Positions 6,930-16,109 of a DNA stretch of 64,000 nucleotides are shown in pieces. Made by a program: the position numbers and the translations under genes. The notes beneath the pieces were generated by a model. It made no database searches, was not told the origin of the DNA, and saw only the letters and a list, made by a program, of their open reading frames with translations. The stretch comes from CAYNFR01 sp964616755. Lineage in GTDB: Bacteria; Bacteroidota; Bacteroidia; Chitinophagales; Saprospiraceae. The stretch lies in NCBI GenBank assembly GCA_964616755.1, contig CAZTSI010000014.1, positions 1-64,000 on the forward strand, written 5' to 3'. How positions within the stretch are numbered: position 1 is the first letter of the stretch; every line of letters starts with the position of its first letter.

Positions 6930-7603
6930 GTGCGCAACTCAAGCGAATTGAATAGCCGAGGAACTGAAGGAATCAGATTGGATAGTACTTCAGAAGAAGC
7001 CCAAAAGGAGTAGTCTTTAAAACACCATATGCTGTCTTGAATAGAGCCAAGAAGGTGGTGAGCGAGTAGGAAAAAAGTAAGCAATGACTTCTGTTGGTGT
7101 AAATAGGCTTACTGTGACATGTATGAATAGTTCATAGCAATGAATCTGCGCTGAGACCAAATCCTATGAATCAAATAACCAAAGAAATAAATCCGATAGT
7201 GAAAGGCACTATTAACAACTACCATCATTATTGGAATGAAGATATGTGAATCGTGTGGCATCAGCTGAACGCATGCCTGCGCAGAAGGATAAAGCGGTGT
7301 AAGTCGTCAAGAAGTGATTATAAATCAATTTAGTGCTGAAGGACAGAACTCTTTGTGCAGTTACACGGCAGATACATGAATAGACAAAGCTAAAAGCGAA
7401 GGACAAAGAAAATAATGATTTATGTACGAATTGGATATTGGTAGGTCCATAAAACCAAGTAGCTTTAACGTGATTTAGTAAAATGAAGAACCCCGTTAAA
7501 CGGGCAGGCTGTGTGATGTGAGCGTCTCATGCATGGCGACAGAGAGTCTCAGTCGATGTGTTTGGTGAGAACGTAGAGGTGAAAATCCTCTGCATGACTC
7601 GAT
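6930..7603 (+). ncRNA. ORF-less group II intron-like element, copy 2
   Basis: It starts with GTGCG at 6930 and ends near ACTCGAT at 7603. A domain VI-like hairpin with arms GAGG and CCTC lies at about 7576-7590, and a domain V-like region at about 7509-7545. A CCCG/CGGG hairpin precedes it where domain IV would be. It shares long interrupted blocks with copy 1, such as CTCAAGCGAAT, GGAGTAGTCTT, CAGCTGAACGCA and GATTTAGTAAAATGAAGA. It is about 200 bases longer than copy 1, which seems to have lost internal parts of domain I-III. No reverse-transcriptase gene lies inside or next to it. The downstream Crp/Fnr gene begins about 50 bases later. Confidence 0.6.
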
Positions 7604-7650
7604 AAGCGGCCATAGAACAGAACCCGAAAAATCAACATAAATAGAAAAAG

Positions 7651-8229
7651 TTGGAGCAGATTAGACAAATAATGAAACAGATGATTTCTATTTCAGAAGA
7701 CGAACTCAGCGACTTCCTTAGTCAATCTATTACCAAAACTTTCAAACGAAATGAAAAGGTTAGCCGACCAAATGCTGTACCTAACGAGATATTTTTTATA
7801 AACAAAGGCTTGATTAGGGTTTTGATTACGGACAATGACGGAACGGAACATACGGTTCACTTTGCTTTGGAAAATCAATTTATTTCAGATTATTCCAATT
7901 TTATGCAAAAACAACCATCATTTTACTCCTTACAAGCATTAGAAGAAACGCAAGTAGTTGTTTTGCCACGTTCGGCAATAGAATGGGGGTACAAAAACTT
8001 GAAAGAAGGCGAAAAAATGGGACGGCTTATTGCTGAATACTATTTCATCTACCAAGACAATCGGATAAAAAACACCTTTTCGAGAACACCGAAACAACGA
8101 TACGACAGTATTACAGAAGTATTTCCGAACATTCATAATCGTGTTCCTCAACATATGATTGCTTCCTATTTGGGTATCACACCCGTTCATTTAAGCCGAT
8201 TAAAAAAGGCTGAGATACCGAAAGTCTAA
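7651..8229 (+). CDS. Crp/Fnr family transcription regulator
   Basis: A 192-residue protein with an N-terminal cyclic-nucleotide-type beta roll (about 25-115; NEIFFINKGLIRVL and the turn DGTEHTVHF). A long dimer helix follows, then a C-terminal helix-turn-helix near HMIASYLGITPVHLSRLKK (about 168-186). It lacks the N-terminal cysteines of FNR, so oxygen sensing by Fe-S is unlikely. The start is TTG 7651 (MEQIRQIM, a common N-terminus in this group) or ATG 7672. It sits just upstream of a palindrome and an SRPBCC/membrane-protein pair, which it probably controls. Small regulators of this kind are common in Bacteroidota next to their target gene. Confidence 0.85.
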   Translation: MEQIRQIMKQMISISEDELSDFLSQSITKTFKRNEKVSRPNAVPNEIFFINKGLIRVLITDNDGTEHTVHFALENQFISDYSNFMQKQPSFYSLQALEETQVVVLPRSAIEWGYKNLKEGEKMGRLIAEYYFIYQDNRIKNTFSRTPKQRYDSITEVFPNIHNRVPQHMIASYLGITPVHLSRLKKAEIPKV

Positions 8230-8236
8230 ACAAATG

Positions 8237-8257
8237 TTATCGTTTAACACACGATAA
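8237..8257. promoter_or_regulatory. Candidate operator of the Crp/Fnr regulator
   Basis: TTATCGT, a 7-base spacer and ACGATAA form a perfect 7-7-7 inverted repeat. It lies between the Crp/Fnr gene and the SRPBCC gene, just upstream of a degenerate -7 box (GACCTTTG, 8264-8271). Size and placement fit a Crp-type dimer site; binding is inferred. Confidence 0.6.
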
Positions 8258-8296
8258 GGCAACGACCTTTGCATTATAATTTAAAATAAAATTGTA

Positions 8297-8836
8297 ATGA
8301 CAAAATTAATCTTCATACTTGCTTTATTTACAAGCTCGTTTTCCTTGTTTGCTCAAGAAAATAGTAACAATTCAATTGATTGGCCAGAAAACTATGAGCC
8401 AAACAAAAGCAAATTCTATGTTGAAAACGAGATAGAAATTAATGCTTCACCCGAAGTTGTTTGGACAATCTTAATTGATGCTTTGAAATGGGAATCTTGG
8501 TATGAAGGTGCAAAAAATGTATCGTTTACAAGCCCAAATTAAACCGTTTTAAACGCTAATTCAATTTTCAATTGGGAAACAATGGGATTGAAATTTCAAT
8601 CTACGATTAAACAATTTGAACCAAACAGGTTATTGGCTTGGGAATCAAAAAAGAAAAGTATTCAAGGTTTTCACGTTTGGCTCATTATACCCACAGAAAA
8701 AGGGTGTAAAGTCATCACGGCTGAATCTCAAAACGGTTGGCTCACTTTTTTTGAAAAGACTTTCCAACCCAATAAGTTGAAAAAATTGCCCGATATATGG
8801 CTTGCAGAACTCAAAGCAAAAAGTGAAAATCTATGA
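8297..8836 (+). pseudogene. SRPBCC-domain secreted protein, split by in-frame TAA
   Basis: The frame starts MTKLIFILALF, has a signal peptide ending near FAQ, and then a START/SRPBCC-type N-terminus (FYVENEIEINASPEVVWTILIDALKWESWYEG). At 8540-8542 a TAA interrupts the frame after SPN. The same frame continues TVLNANSIFNWETMGLKFQSTI and finishes the domain at 8836. No frameshift is needed; one base change (for example CAA to TAA) explains it. The two halves together give about 180 residues, a normal single-domain length. It overlaps the following membrane protein gene by ATGA. It may be a recent pseudogene, a sequencing error or readthrough. Confidence 0.75.
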
Positions 8837-9624
8837 TAACTTTTATTCAAGAACTCAAAACAAGAAATGAAACCTTATTTTATTATGGTTTACTTTGTTT
8901 GGGTGTAGCACTTTTATTGTTGGTTTTAACAAAAACCACCACCACACAAGTGTATGGCGTAAACGCCTACTTTAAGCCGTTTAAATTTGCATTTTCCACC
9001 TTTTTATTTGCTTGGGCAATGGCTTGGTATTGTTACTACCTACCCAATTTTAATATAGGATTATTCAATTGGACAGTCATTTTATTATTGGGTTTTGAAA
9101 TAGTATATATTCTCTTTATGGCAAGTAAAGGGCAAACTTCTCATTATAATTTAACGACCCCTTTTTATGCCACAATGTTTTCATTAATGGCATTAGCGGC
9201 TACTTTGGTGACGATTTATACCGCTTATGTCGGTTTTCTATTTTTCACCAAGTCCTTTCCAGATTTGCCCAATTACTATGTTTGGGCTATTCGCTTGGGT
9301 ATTTTAATTTTTGTGATTTTTTCCTTTGAAGGGTTTGCAATGGGTTCAAAATTGAGTCATACAGTCGGGGCAATCAATGACAATTCAAATTGGTTTATAG
9401 TGGGTTGGAGCAAGACGGCAGGAGATTTAAGAGTTTCCCATTTTATAGGTATGCACGCCTTACAAGTTTTACCCATTCTTTCGTTTTACATTTTCAAAAA
9501 TACCAAAGCCACCCTTTTAGTATCTATTCTATACGGACTGCTCGCAATAGTAACACTCGTTCAAGCCTTGCAAGGAAAACCATTATTTACATCAAAACAA
9601 GAAAAAAATGAACTTATCAAATAG
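8833..9624 (+). CDS. Conserved multi-pass membrane protein
   Basis: A 263-residue protein with about seven hydrophobic segments (near 18-35, 48-68, 78-96, 110-135, 150-170, 200-220 and 225-245) and few soluble parts. I do not recognise a named family. Its start overlaps the stop of the SRPBCC gene (ATGA), so the two are one translation unit downstream of the Crp/Fnr regulator and its putative operator. A histidine near HFIGMHALQVLP and the conserved-looking YFKPFKFAFS loop may be functional. Likely an inner-membrane protein; substrate unknown. Confidence 0.7.
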   Translation: MITFIQELKTRNETLFYYGLLCLGVALLLLVLTKTTTTQVYGVNAYFKPFKFAFSTFLFAWAMAWYCYYLPNFNIGLFNWTVILLLGFEIVYILFMASKGQTSHYNLTTPFYATMFSLMALAATLVTIYTAYVGFLFFTKSFPDLPNYYVWAIRLGILIFVIFSFEGFAMGSKLSHTVGAINDNSNWFIVGWSKTAGDLRVSHFIGMHALQVLPILSFYIFKNTKATLLVSILYGLLAIVTLVQALQGKPLFTSKQEKNELIK

Positions 9625-9658
9625 AGAAAAATGTGCCGTGGATAGATCTTCAATTTAC

Positions 9659-11383
9659 TTATAAGGAATATTTTTTTATATCGATGTCTGATAGTTTAAT
9701 GTAAATAAGACAATCAATGGAGTTACTAAAATTTACATCCACGTTAAATCCCAGAACTTTGGCATTAAGACTGAGGTATTTTTTTAGTAGAATAGGTACT
9801 CGCTTTTTTGACAATTCTATTTCATTAATAAAATTGTCAAGCATTTTTAAATGAGTGATATCCATCTTGTTTTTATCACTTATTCGTGGCGCAAAGGGTT
9901 TAATCGGGCGAATGAATTGTGCCAAGTTATGATCCATATGGTAATCAGACAAAAATTGAATCATAGCCTGTTGTGAGAGAAGACAATATTGATCACTGAT
10001 GCTTACCGAACCAATAAGGAATTGGCAATGCTTATGACGTTTAGCCACTAAGGCAATACCTTTCCAAAGCATGAGTAAAGGAAGTGGTTTTTGTTGATAT
10101 TCCTTTATTATAAATGCCCTTCCGAGTTCAATACTTTGAGACAAAAATGGGATTAATCGAGAATGAAATTCAAAAGACTCGGCGCAGTAAATATTGGAAA
10201 GATTGCCTTTTGAAAGCAGAATAGAACCTTTGCCTATTCTATAACTGCCCACAATACCTTGGTGCTTTGAACTCCAAAGAATCAGGTGCTCATATAAGGT
10301 GTCAAAGGCATCAATATCGAGGCATTTGCCTGAGCCCTCACCCACTTCTCGAAAAGTAATTTCTCTAAGACGCCCTAGTTCTTGTAAAACAGGAGATGTA
10401 GATGCCAAGCGCATTAAAAATAGCTCATATTCTCCTGTAGAGCCTAAAAATGCGTCTGATCGAGCAAGTTCCAACTGTTGAATATATGCTTGTTTGCATT
10501 CGGGCTTGGCAATGTCGACTATACCGGATTGCGATTTTTTTATTCTCTTTTGTTCTTTGTGGAGTGCAGACGCAAGACTGTAAATTTTACGGCGAATATA
10601 TTTACCGAAAGTAGCGTGATCTCGAAAATGCTCTCTTTCGGCCATACTGACCGGATTTGCGATTCTAACAATCACTTCTTTTCCTCGCCCTTTGAGCATT
10701 TCTGATGGCAAACTAACCGTTCGTAGTAGCGGGTTAATGTATGACAAGAAATAAAACCATTCGCTATTTCGGGCATGAAAATATATTGGAACGACAATTG
10801 CTTCAGTTCGGAATAATAATTTGACTATAGACTCATTCCATTCTCTGTCTTCTATGTGCATGTAATTTTTAGAATGTCGCGCAGACACTTCACCAGCAGG
10901 AAATATTCCTATTGGAATCCCCGCATTGAGCAGTTTAACCATCGATCGTATTCCTGAAATACTGCTTTCAGAATGTCGTTGTCGATCAAATGGATTGACC
11001 AAACATAAATGATCTTTGAGAGGGCTAATCCTTTTAAGCAAATAATTGGCCACTAGTTTTGATTCGGGATGGATTTGTAATAACAATTTAAGTAATATCA
11101 AACCATCGATACCACCAAGAGGATGATTCGCAGCCAACAAAAAGGGACCCTTAGCAGGTATTCGATGTAATTCAGAATCCATGATCGTTACGACTATTCC
11201 CAATTCGCTCAATATGGCATCTATAAATTCGATTGCATCTAGTTCTTTGTGACGTTCATACATTTCGTTCAGCTCGTCAAGACGAAGCCATTTCATCAGC
11301 TTCTTGGAAATTCTTTGTCCGGCTTGCCCAAGCGGTTGTATATGCAGACTTGAACTTAGTTCGATGGACGAAATGATTGGCAT
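9659..11383 (-). CDS. Bifunctional acyltransferase (PlsC-like plus GNAT-like, OlsF type)
   Basis: 574 residues with two parts. Residues about 60-290 form a PlsC-like O-acyltransferase with NHPLGGIDG (86-94) as active-site motif and FPAGEVS (161-167) as the second block. Residues about 310-560 match the haemolysin/OlsB-type N-acyltransferase that uses acyl-ACP. The order fits OlsF-type enzymes described in Flavobacterium and Serratia, which make ornithine lipids in one polypeptide. The product could also be a glycine lipid, as in Bacteroides. Soluble but membrane-associated. It stands alone. Confidence 0.8.
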   Translation of the reverse strand: MPIISSIELSSSLHIQPLGQAGQRISKKLMKWLRLDELNEMYERHKELDAIEFIDAILSELGIVVTIMDSELHRIPAKGPFLLAANHPLGGIDGLILLKLLLQIHPESKLVANYLLKRISPLKDHLCLVNPFDRQRHSESSISGIRSMVKLLNAGIPIGIFPAGEVSARHSKNYMHIEDREWNESIVKLLFRTEAIVVPIYFHARNSEWFYFLSYINPLLRTVSLPSEMLKGRGKEVIVRIANPVSMAEREHFRDHATFGKYIRRKIYSLASALHKEQKRIKKSQSGIVDIAKPECKQAYIQQLELARSDAFLGSTGEYELFLMRLASTSPVLQELGRLREITFREVGEGSGKCLDIDAFDTLYEHLILWSSKHQGIVGSYRIGKGSILLSKGNLSNIYCAESFEFHSRLIPFLSQSIELGRAFIIKEYQQKPLPLLMLWKGIALVAKRHKHCQFLIGSVSISDQYCLLSQQAMIQFLSDYHMDHNLAQFIRPIKPFAPRISDKNKMDITHLKMLDNFINEIELSKKRVPILLKKYLSLNAKVLGFNVDVNFSNSIDCLIYIKLSDIDIKKYSL

Positions 11384-12550
11384 GTGTAATTTTCAAGCAA
11401 GGTGCTAAAGGCATCTAAACTAGAGATCAATTCAACTCAATCTTAATGTAAATTTTGTTAAGGAATTGTTCTCTTATGGTAAACGAAGTTTAAATTTTCT
11501 CAGATCTTCTCAAAAAAATACAACGCCACTGAACGTTACAACCCAACCCATGTGCTCTTGTTAAGGAGCTATAAGTTCATGGACATATTCTCTCCTAGAC
11601 CAATTTATACTCATTCGCGACACATTTCGAAATCCACAGATCTGCTTTGTTTGTAGTTCGAATTTGAAAGACATCAAACATGATTGATGCTATGTTAATA
11701 GCCCAGGGCTGAGCCTAAAAAAAGGACAATACGCTAAAAATAGAATGGGGGGTAATAAACCGAGATCAGGCTAAACTATCGATATGCTAGAGCTGAAAGG
11801 ATGTCCCATTGATGCCCTCTACTTTGGACGGTATTATCATAGTTAGTAGCAGGCACTTAAGGAATACATCAGCGATTTCTTTCCACCAACATCCGAGGAA
11901 GTCGTCAATTGAAAGGGTTCGGGAAAAGACTAAAATTTTGTTTAATGATCAAAACCAAATTGTAGAAATATGATCTGATCTCAAATCCCTCTGGTTACTC
12001 TACCCGATAGAATATGGTCTAAAAAAAGACGGGAGGATAAAAAATTTTGGCTTCAAATCCTTCGTGGTCAAATATGGATAGAAACGTTTGATTGTAATTT
12101 GGGGGACATTTATTCTTCCGCTATCAAACATGGTGTAGGCATGTGAAAAACTTTACAGAGTGAAGGAATCTTAAATATAGAGTATTGTTTTTGATTGGTC
12201 GTTTATCATTTTTTTCATGGGTGAAAATATAAGTAGATGATTGGACTCTCGAATGTATGAGGTAGAGAATAGAGAGGCTATTTCTAGCTTTATATGACTA
12301 TCTCCGATAGGGAAAGTATATTTTTACACAAATGAATCCTCTAATATTACAATTAGCTAAGATTGGTCATTTAAATACACCAAAGAATATTTTGTTGATA
12401 CTACAAATAGCCTATTTTTAACTTAAATAATTGAATATCAAATCATTATAAAATGATCTTAAGATAAAGCGATTAAATTATTGATATATCAATATATGTT
12501 TTGTTTTGAAAAGTTAAAGGACGCTTATAGAAGAAGTCTACCAAAATCCT
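11384..12550. other. 1.17-kb AT-rich region without intact genes
   Basis: No ORF I can support. A frame at 11785-11907 (MLELKGCPIDALYF, then LKEYISDFFPPTSEEVVN) reads like protein but is broken by several stops, suggesting a decayed gene that I cannot identify. The last 400 bases are very AT-rich and probably contain the upstream regions of neighbours now lost. Confidence 0.4.
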
Positions 12551-13327
12551 CTAGCGAATCTCAAAAGTATCTCGATCGGCCAAAAAGGGGAGTGAGCGAC
12601 GGACTTCCTTCAAGTGGGCATAATCAAGCGTATACTGATAGACGTGTTCGCCCCCCTCATGAACGTACATCACACCTCTCCAAGCAGGATCTACTATTGT
12701 ACTATGTCCACTATACTCTAAACCAACACCATCCGTACCGCAACGATTTACAGCAATAACGTAGGCTTGATTTTCGATAGCTCTCGCTCTTAATAGAACA
12801 TCCCAATCCGAAATCCGTCTATCGGGCCAATTAGCCACGTATAGCAGTACATCATATAATTCAACATTGCGAGACCAAACGGGAAATCGCAGATCGTAAC
12901 ATATTTGCGGGCAAATGCGCCACGACTTGTATTCAAAAATTACACGTTTATCACCGGCCCTATAATAAGCGTCTTCACCTGCCATAACAAATAAATGGCG
13001 TTTGTCATACCATTCTATGGCGCCATTTGGGCGAACCCAAACGAGGCGATTATAATAAGCCCCACCTTCTGCTATGATCAAGCTACCCGTCACAACTGAC
13101 TGAAAAAAAACAGCTTTTTCTTTCATCCATTGGATGGTGGTGCCTCCCATAGATTCCGCAAGGGTAGATGGATGCATACTAAACCCCGTAGTAAACATCT
13201 CTGGTAGTATAATCACATCAACAGGGCGCGCTACTTGGCTCAATAGCTGATCAAATTTTTTCCGATTTGCTCGGGGATCTTCCCAAACGAGATCTGCCTG
13301 AACCAAACAAACGTGTATGTTTTCCAT
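12551..13327 (-). CDS. Omega-amidase-type carbon-nitrogen hydrolase
   Basis: 258 residues of the nitrilase superfamily with the complete catalytic triad: Glu43 in LPEMF, Lys109 in YDKRHLF and Cys143 in CYDLRFPV. The CYDLRFP signature and the size match the Nit2/YafV branch, which hydrolyses alpha-ketoglutaramate or alpha-ketosuccinamate (omega-amidase) and so repairs transamination by-products. Cytoplasmic, no signal peptide. It is isolated between two gene-poor stretches. Other amide substrates cannot be excluded. Confidence 0.85.
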   Translation of the reverse strand: MENIHVCLVQADLVWEDPRANRKKFDQLLSQVARPVDVIILPEMFTTGFSMHPSTLAESMGGTTIQWMKEKAVFFQSVVTGSLIIAEGGAYYNRLVWVRPNGAIEWYDKRHLFVMAGEDAYYRAGDKRVIFEYKSWRICPQICYDLRFPVWSRNVELYDVLLYVANWPDRRISDWDVLLRARAIENQAYVIAVNRCGTDGVGLEYSGHSTIVDPAWRGVMYVHEGGEHVYQYTLDYAHLKEVRRSLPFLADRDTFEIR

Positions 13328-13820
13328 TACAAAATGTTTTAATGCCTTAAGTTAAGACCTGTTAAAATCTTAAGTCACTAAAGGCAAATATTGATATGTT
13401 CTGTGCTCATCTTCTAGTTTTTATTCATCTTCCTCACCAACAAAGGCGATTAGAGCTTGAGTCATTTTTCAGCTATCTTAGACAAAGATAATACCCGGAC
13501 GACCAAGAGCCTCTAAGGCTTTGATGTTTTGTTTGAGGGCTCGATGTCTGGTATGAAGGCGGCATCAATTGTTGTGTTCAAAGTATGTCAAGATCGGACG
13601 GGCAATATGTGGTGGGGCGCTGGACAATGACTCTATCGATTTGAGGGCAAGCGCTTTTATCAAGGTAAGCAAAATGGCTCTTGGTAGTTTGTATAAAGCG
13701 AATTGAATTCACGGGAAATAAAAAAACTGATGAAATCCGTACTTTGCAAGCATAATCAATATTCATTTTAAGGGGAAAGCCGAAAATCGCATTAATTAAG
13801 CACTCACAACAACCAAAATC
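13328..13820. other. Gene-free spacer
   Basis: About 490 bases with no supported gene. A minus-strand frame near 13578-13700 (AYLDKSACPQIDRVIVQRP) has protein-like composition but no full domain and no credible start, so it may be a gene remnant. Confidence 0.35.
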
Positions 13821-14228
13821 ATGACAACCGAACAAAACATTCAAATTATTGACGCTTTATATAAGGCTTTTTCAACGGGGGATATACCCACGGTTCTTGG
13901 ATCAATGCATCCGGACATAGAATGGAACGAAGCCGAAAGCAATTCGCTAGCAGATGGAAATCCCTACATTGGTGCAAATGCAATTTTAGAAGGAGTATTT
14001 GCTCGCCTTGGTGCAATCAATGATCACTTTGATTTACTGGATATTAAAATCCACGGCATGAGTGGCAACATGATATTTGTCACCTTGCGATATGATGCTA
14101 AAGTAAAAGCTACTGGCAAGACCTATAATGCTCAAGCAGCTCATCTTTGGACACTGAACGATGAGGGAAAAATTACTGCCTTTCAGCAATATGTTGATAC
14201 AAAAAAGTTGGCAGACGCTGAAAAGTAG
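13821..14228 (+). CDS. SnoaL/NTF2-like small protein
   Basis: 135 residues with the cone-shaped NTF2-like fold of the SnoaL/ketosteroid isomerase group. An N-terminal helix pair is followed by MHPDIEWNEAES and GANAILEGVFARL, then strands DHFDLLDIKIHG, FVTLRYDAK and HLWTLNDEGKITAFQQYVDT, the family's usual ending. No signal peptide. Such proteins are enzymes or ligand binders with very varied substrates, so no reaction can be given. Solitary gene. Confidence 0.8.
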   Translation: MTTEQNIQIIDALYKAFSTGDIPTVLGSMHPDIEWNEAESNSLADGNPYIGANAILEGVFARLGAINDHFDLLDIKIHGMSGNMIFVTLRYDAKVKATGKTYNAQAAHLWTLNDEGKITAFQQYVDTKKLADAEK

Positions 14229-14674
14229 ATTTAATGGTATCTATTGATATGTGATTAAAAAAAACGCAAGCTGGCTCATGCAAGTCGCTGTATATTTTAT
14301 AGGCCAAAGTTCAAGTCTCAACACTTCTCCATATACCTATATATCACTTATGCAAAAGGCTGCGGTGCCTGCGGTGTGCTTATTTAACCTCATGGCCATC
14401 ATTCATGCCTCAGCAACAAATTTCATACCTCCGCCACAGGAATTGCTAGCCGCTCAAGTCATAACCTTGTCAAATATAAGCGGGATTCTTCAATTAGACC
14501 ATGCCCTAGTATCGTAACTCTTTGACGTTAGCCGTTACAATTATACTATAAAGATGCGCCGATCATGGGCCTGCACTTAGCGTATGATAAGCTCCATCTT
14601 CGCTCGAGCATAGACATTTAATTTAGTGTATAAAGTACAGTCCGAATCCTGCGAGTCTATTATCTCATAAGGGC
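14229..14674. other. Spacer with a doubtful GTG-started frame
   Basis: A plus-strand GTG frame at 14251-14517 (88 codons) lacks a recognisable family, a good ribosome site and normal composition, so I do not call it a gene. Nothing else is seen. Confidence 0.35.
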
Positions 14675-14713
14675 ACAAAAAAACGCCCTGCTAATTATAT
14701 TAACAGGACGCCT
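14675..14713 (-). terminator. Intrinsic terminator of the HtrA gene
   Basis: Read on the minus strand, GGCGTCCTG and CAGGGCG arms around a TTAAT/ATTAG inner stem are followed by seven T. It lies about 55 bases after the stop of the HtrA gene. Confidence 0.75.
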
Positions 14714-14767
14714 CAAAACAAAACGAAAAACCAACTTTATCTTTAAGTGGCTGCTGAGCGGCAACCC

Positions 14768-15982
14768 TTAGATGCCCTGTCTCAATTTCACTTCTATTTT
14801 TTTCTTTTTACCATTTCTATCAACCTCTAAATTCACTATGTCGCCAACCTTAACAAACTTAAGTGCTGCGGTGAGATTTTCGTAATTGGTGATCATCTTA
14901 CCATCTACTCCTACAATAACATCTCCCACTTCGACTCCTGCTGCTTCTGCTGAGCTTGGCAGTTTGCGACCGTAGCGATCATAAACAAAGCCTGCCACCA
15001 CTACTCCATAATCGGCTTTAATATTCTTAAGCTCCTTTTTAGCTTCTTCAAGGTCAGCTATACTGATCCCCAACATAGCTCTACGTATGTCACCCCCAGA
15101 TTCCTTAATTTCATCAATGACAATTTTGACTAAATTAGATGGGATCGCAAAAGAATAACCCGCATATACACCCGTCGGTGAAGAAATCGCGGTATTGATA
15201 CCGATTAAATCGCCCTCTACATTGACTAGAGCACCACCACTATTGCCTGGATTGACTACCGCATCGGTCTGGATAAATTCTTCAATGGTCTTTTGACCTT
15301 TAATAATATTCAAATTTCTACCTATGGCGCTGATAATACCTGCTGTGACCGTGGAGGTCAGGTTAAAAGGATTGCCCACGGCGACCACCCACTCGCCAAC
15401 TTTTAACTTATCTGAATTGGCAAACTTGAGATTAGGAAAACTCTGACCCTCTATTTTAATTAGCGCAATATCTGTGCTTGGGTCAGTACCTATTTTCTTG
15501 GCATCGTATACTTTACCGTCTTGTGTAGTGACCTGTAGCACATCAGCAAAACCAACGACATGGTTGTTCGTGACAATATATCCATCTTTAGTGATTAGGA
15601 CACCAGAGCCAGTGCCCGCCTGAGGACTATTGTTTCTTCGTCCACCAAAAAAATCTTCCCAAAAATCATACTGGCCTCGTTGACGACGACTGGCATACTC
15701 ATCGAAATCGCTAGTCTTAGCAGTGATATGAACCACCGCAGGGTTAGCCTTTTCGGCAGCTACAACAAAATTTGTGTAAATGTTGTCATTACTATTGTTT
15801 GAGAGCGGCTCGCGGTAAGAAGTGTTGTACTCCTTAGGCGACTCGGCTTGGTCTATAATGACTGAATCTTTACTAAAATAATTGAATGCGCCCAGAGTAA
15901 TGGCTCCACCCAACACCGCAGCGCTAACAAGTTGAAGGAAATTTTTCATTGTTGGCAGTTTTGTAGTTTTATTAAAGTTCAT
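14768..15982 (-). CDS. HtrA/DegP-type periplasmic serine protease
   Basis: 404 residues: an N-terminal signal or anchor segment (about 15-33), then a trypsin-like domain with His141 in TNNHVV, Asp171 in STDIALI and Ser248 in GNSGGAL, then a single PDZ domain (about 305-400). It is an envelope quality-control protease and chaperone. One PDZ domain makes it DegS-like in layout, but the lack of a sigma-E circuit here leaves its role general. The start may be 15982 (MNFNK, preceded by GAGG) or the internal ATG at 15949 (MKNFLQLVS), which would give a cleaner signal peptide. Confidence 0.9.
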   Translation of the reverse strand: MNFNKTTKLPTMKNFLQLVSAAVLGGAITLGAFNYFSKDSVIIDQAESPKEYNTSYREPLSNNSNDNIYTNFVVAAEKANPAVVHITAKTSDFDEYASRRQRGQYDFWEDFFGGRRNNSPQAGTGSGVLITKDGYIVTNNHVVGFADVLQVTTQDGKVYDAKKIGTDPSTDIALIKIEGQSFPNLKFANSDKLKVGEWVVAVGNPFNLTSTVTAGIISAIGRNLNIIKGQKTIEEFIQTDAVVNPGNSGGALVNVEGDLIGINTAISSPTGVYAGYSFAIPSNLVKIVIDEIKESGGDIRRAMLGISIADLEEAKKELKNIKADYGVVVAGFVYDRYGRKLPSSAEAAGVEVGDVIVGVDGKMITNYENLTAALKFVKVGDIVNLEVDRNGKKKKIEVKLRQGI

Positions 15983-16109
15983 TCAAAACGCCTCAAAAAA
16001 TCCCATTGTTTCTTATCATTTGATCCTTAACATGAACTTAACAGAACAAACTTGCAACTGTAGATTAACAAACATTTTTAGACAACGAACCTCCCTAAGA
16101 CACATCAAA

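Noticed and set aside
6626..7406. Several frames of 60-100 codons on both strands
   Set aside because: They fall in or beside the group II intron-like RNA, differ between the two copies and have no protein family features.
12481..12759. 92-codon plus-strand frame
   Set aside because: Shadow of the carbon-nitrogen hydrolase gene on the opposite strand, whose catalytic triad is complete.
14251..14517. 88-codon GTG-started frame on the plus strand
   Set aside because: No family motif, poor ribosome site and odd composition; lies between two well-supported genes without a reason to be coding.
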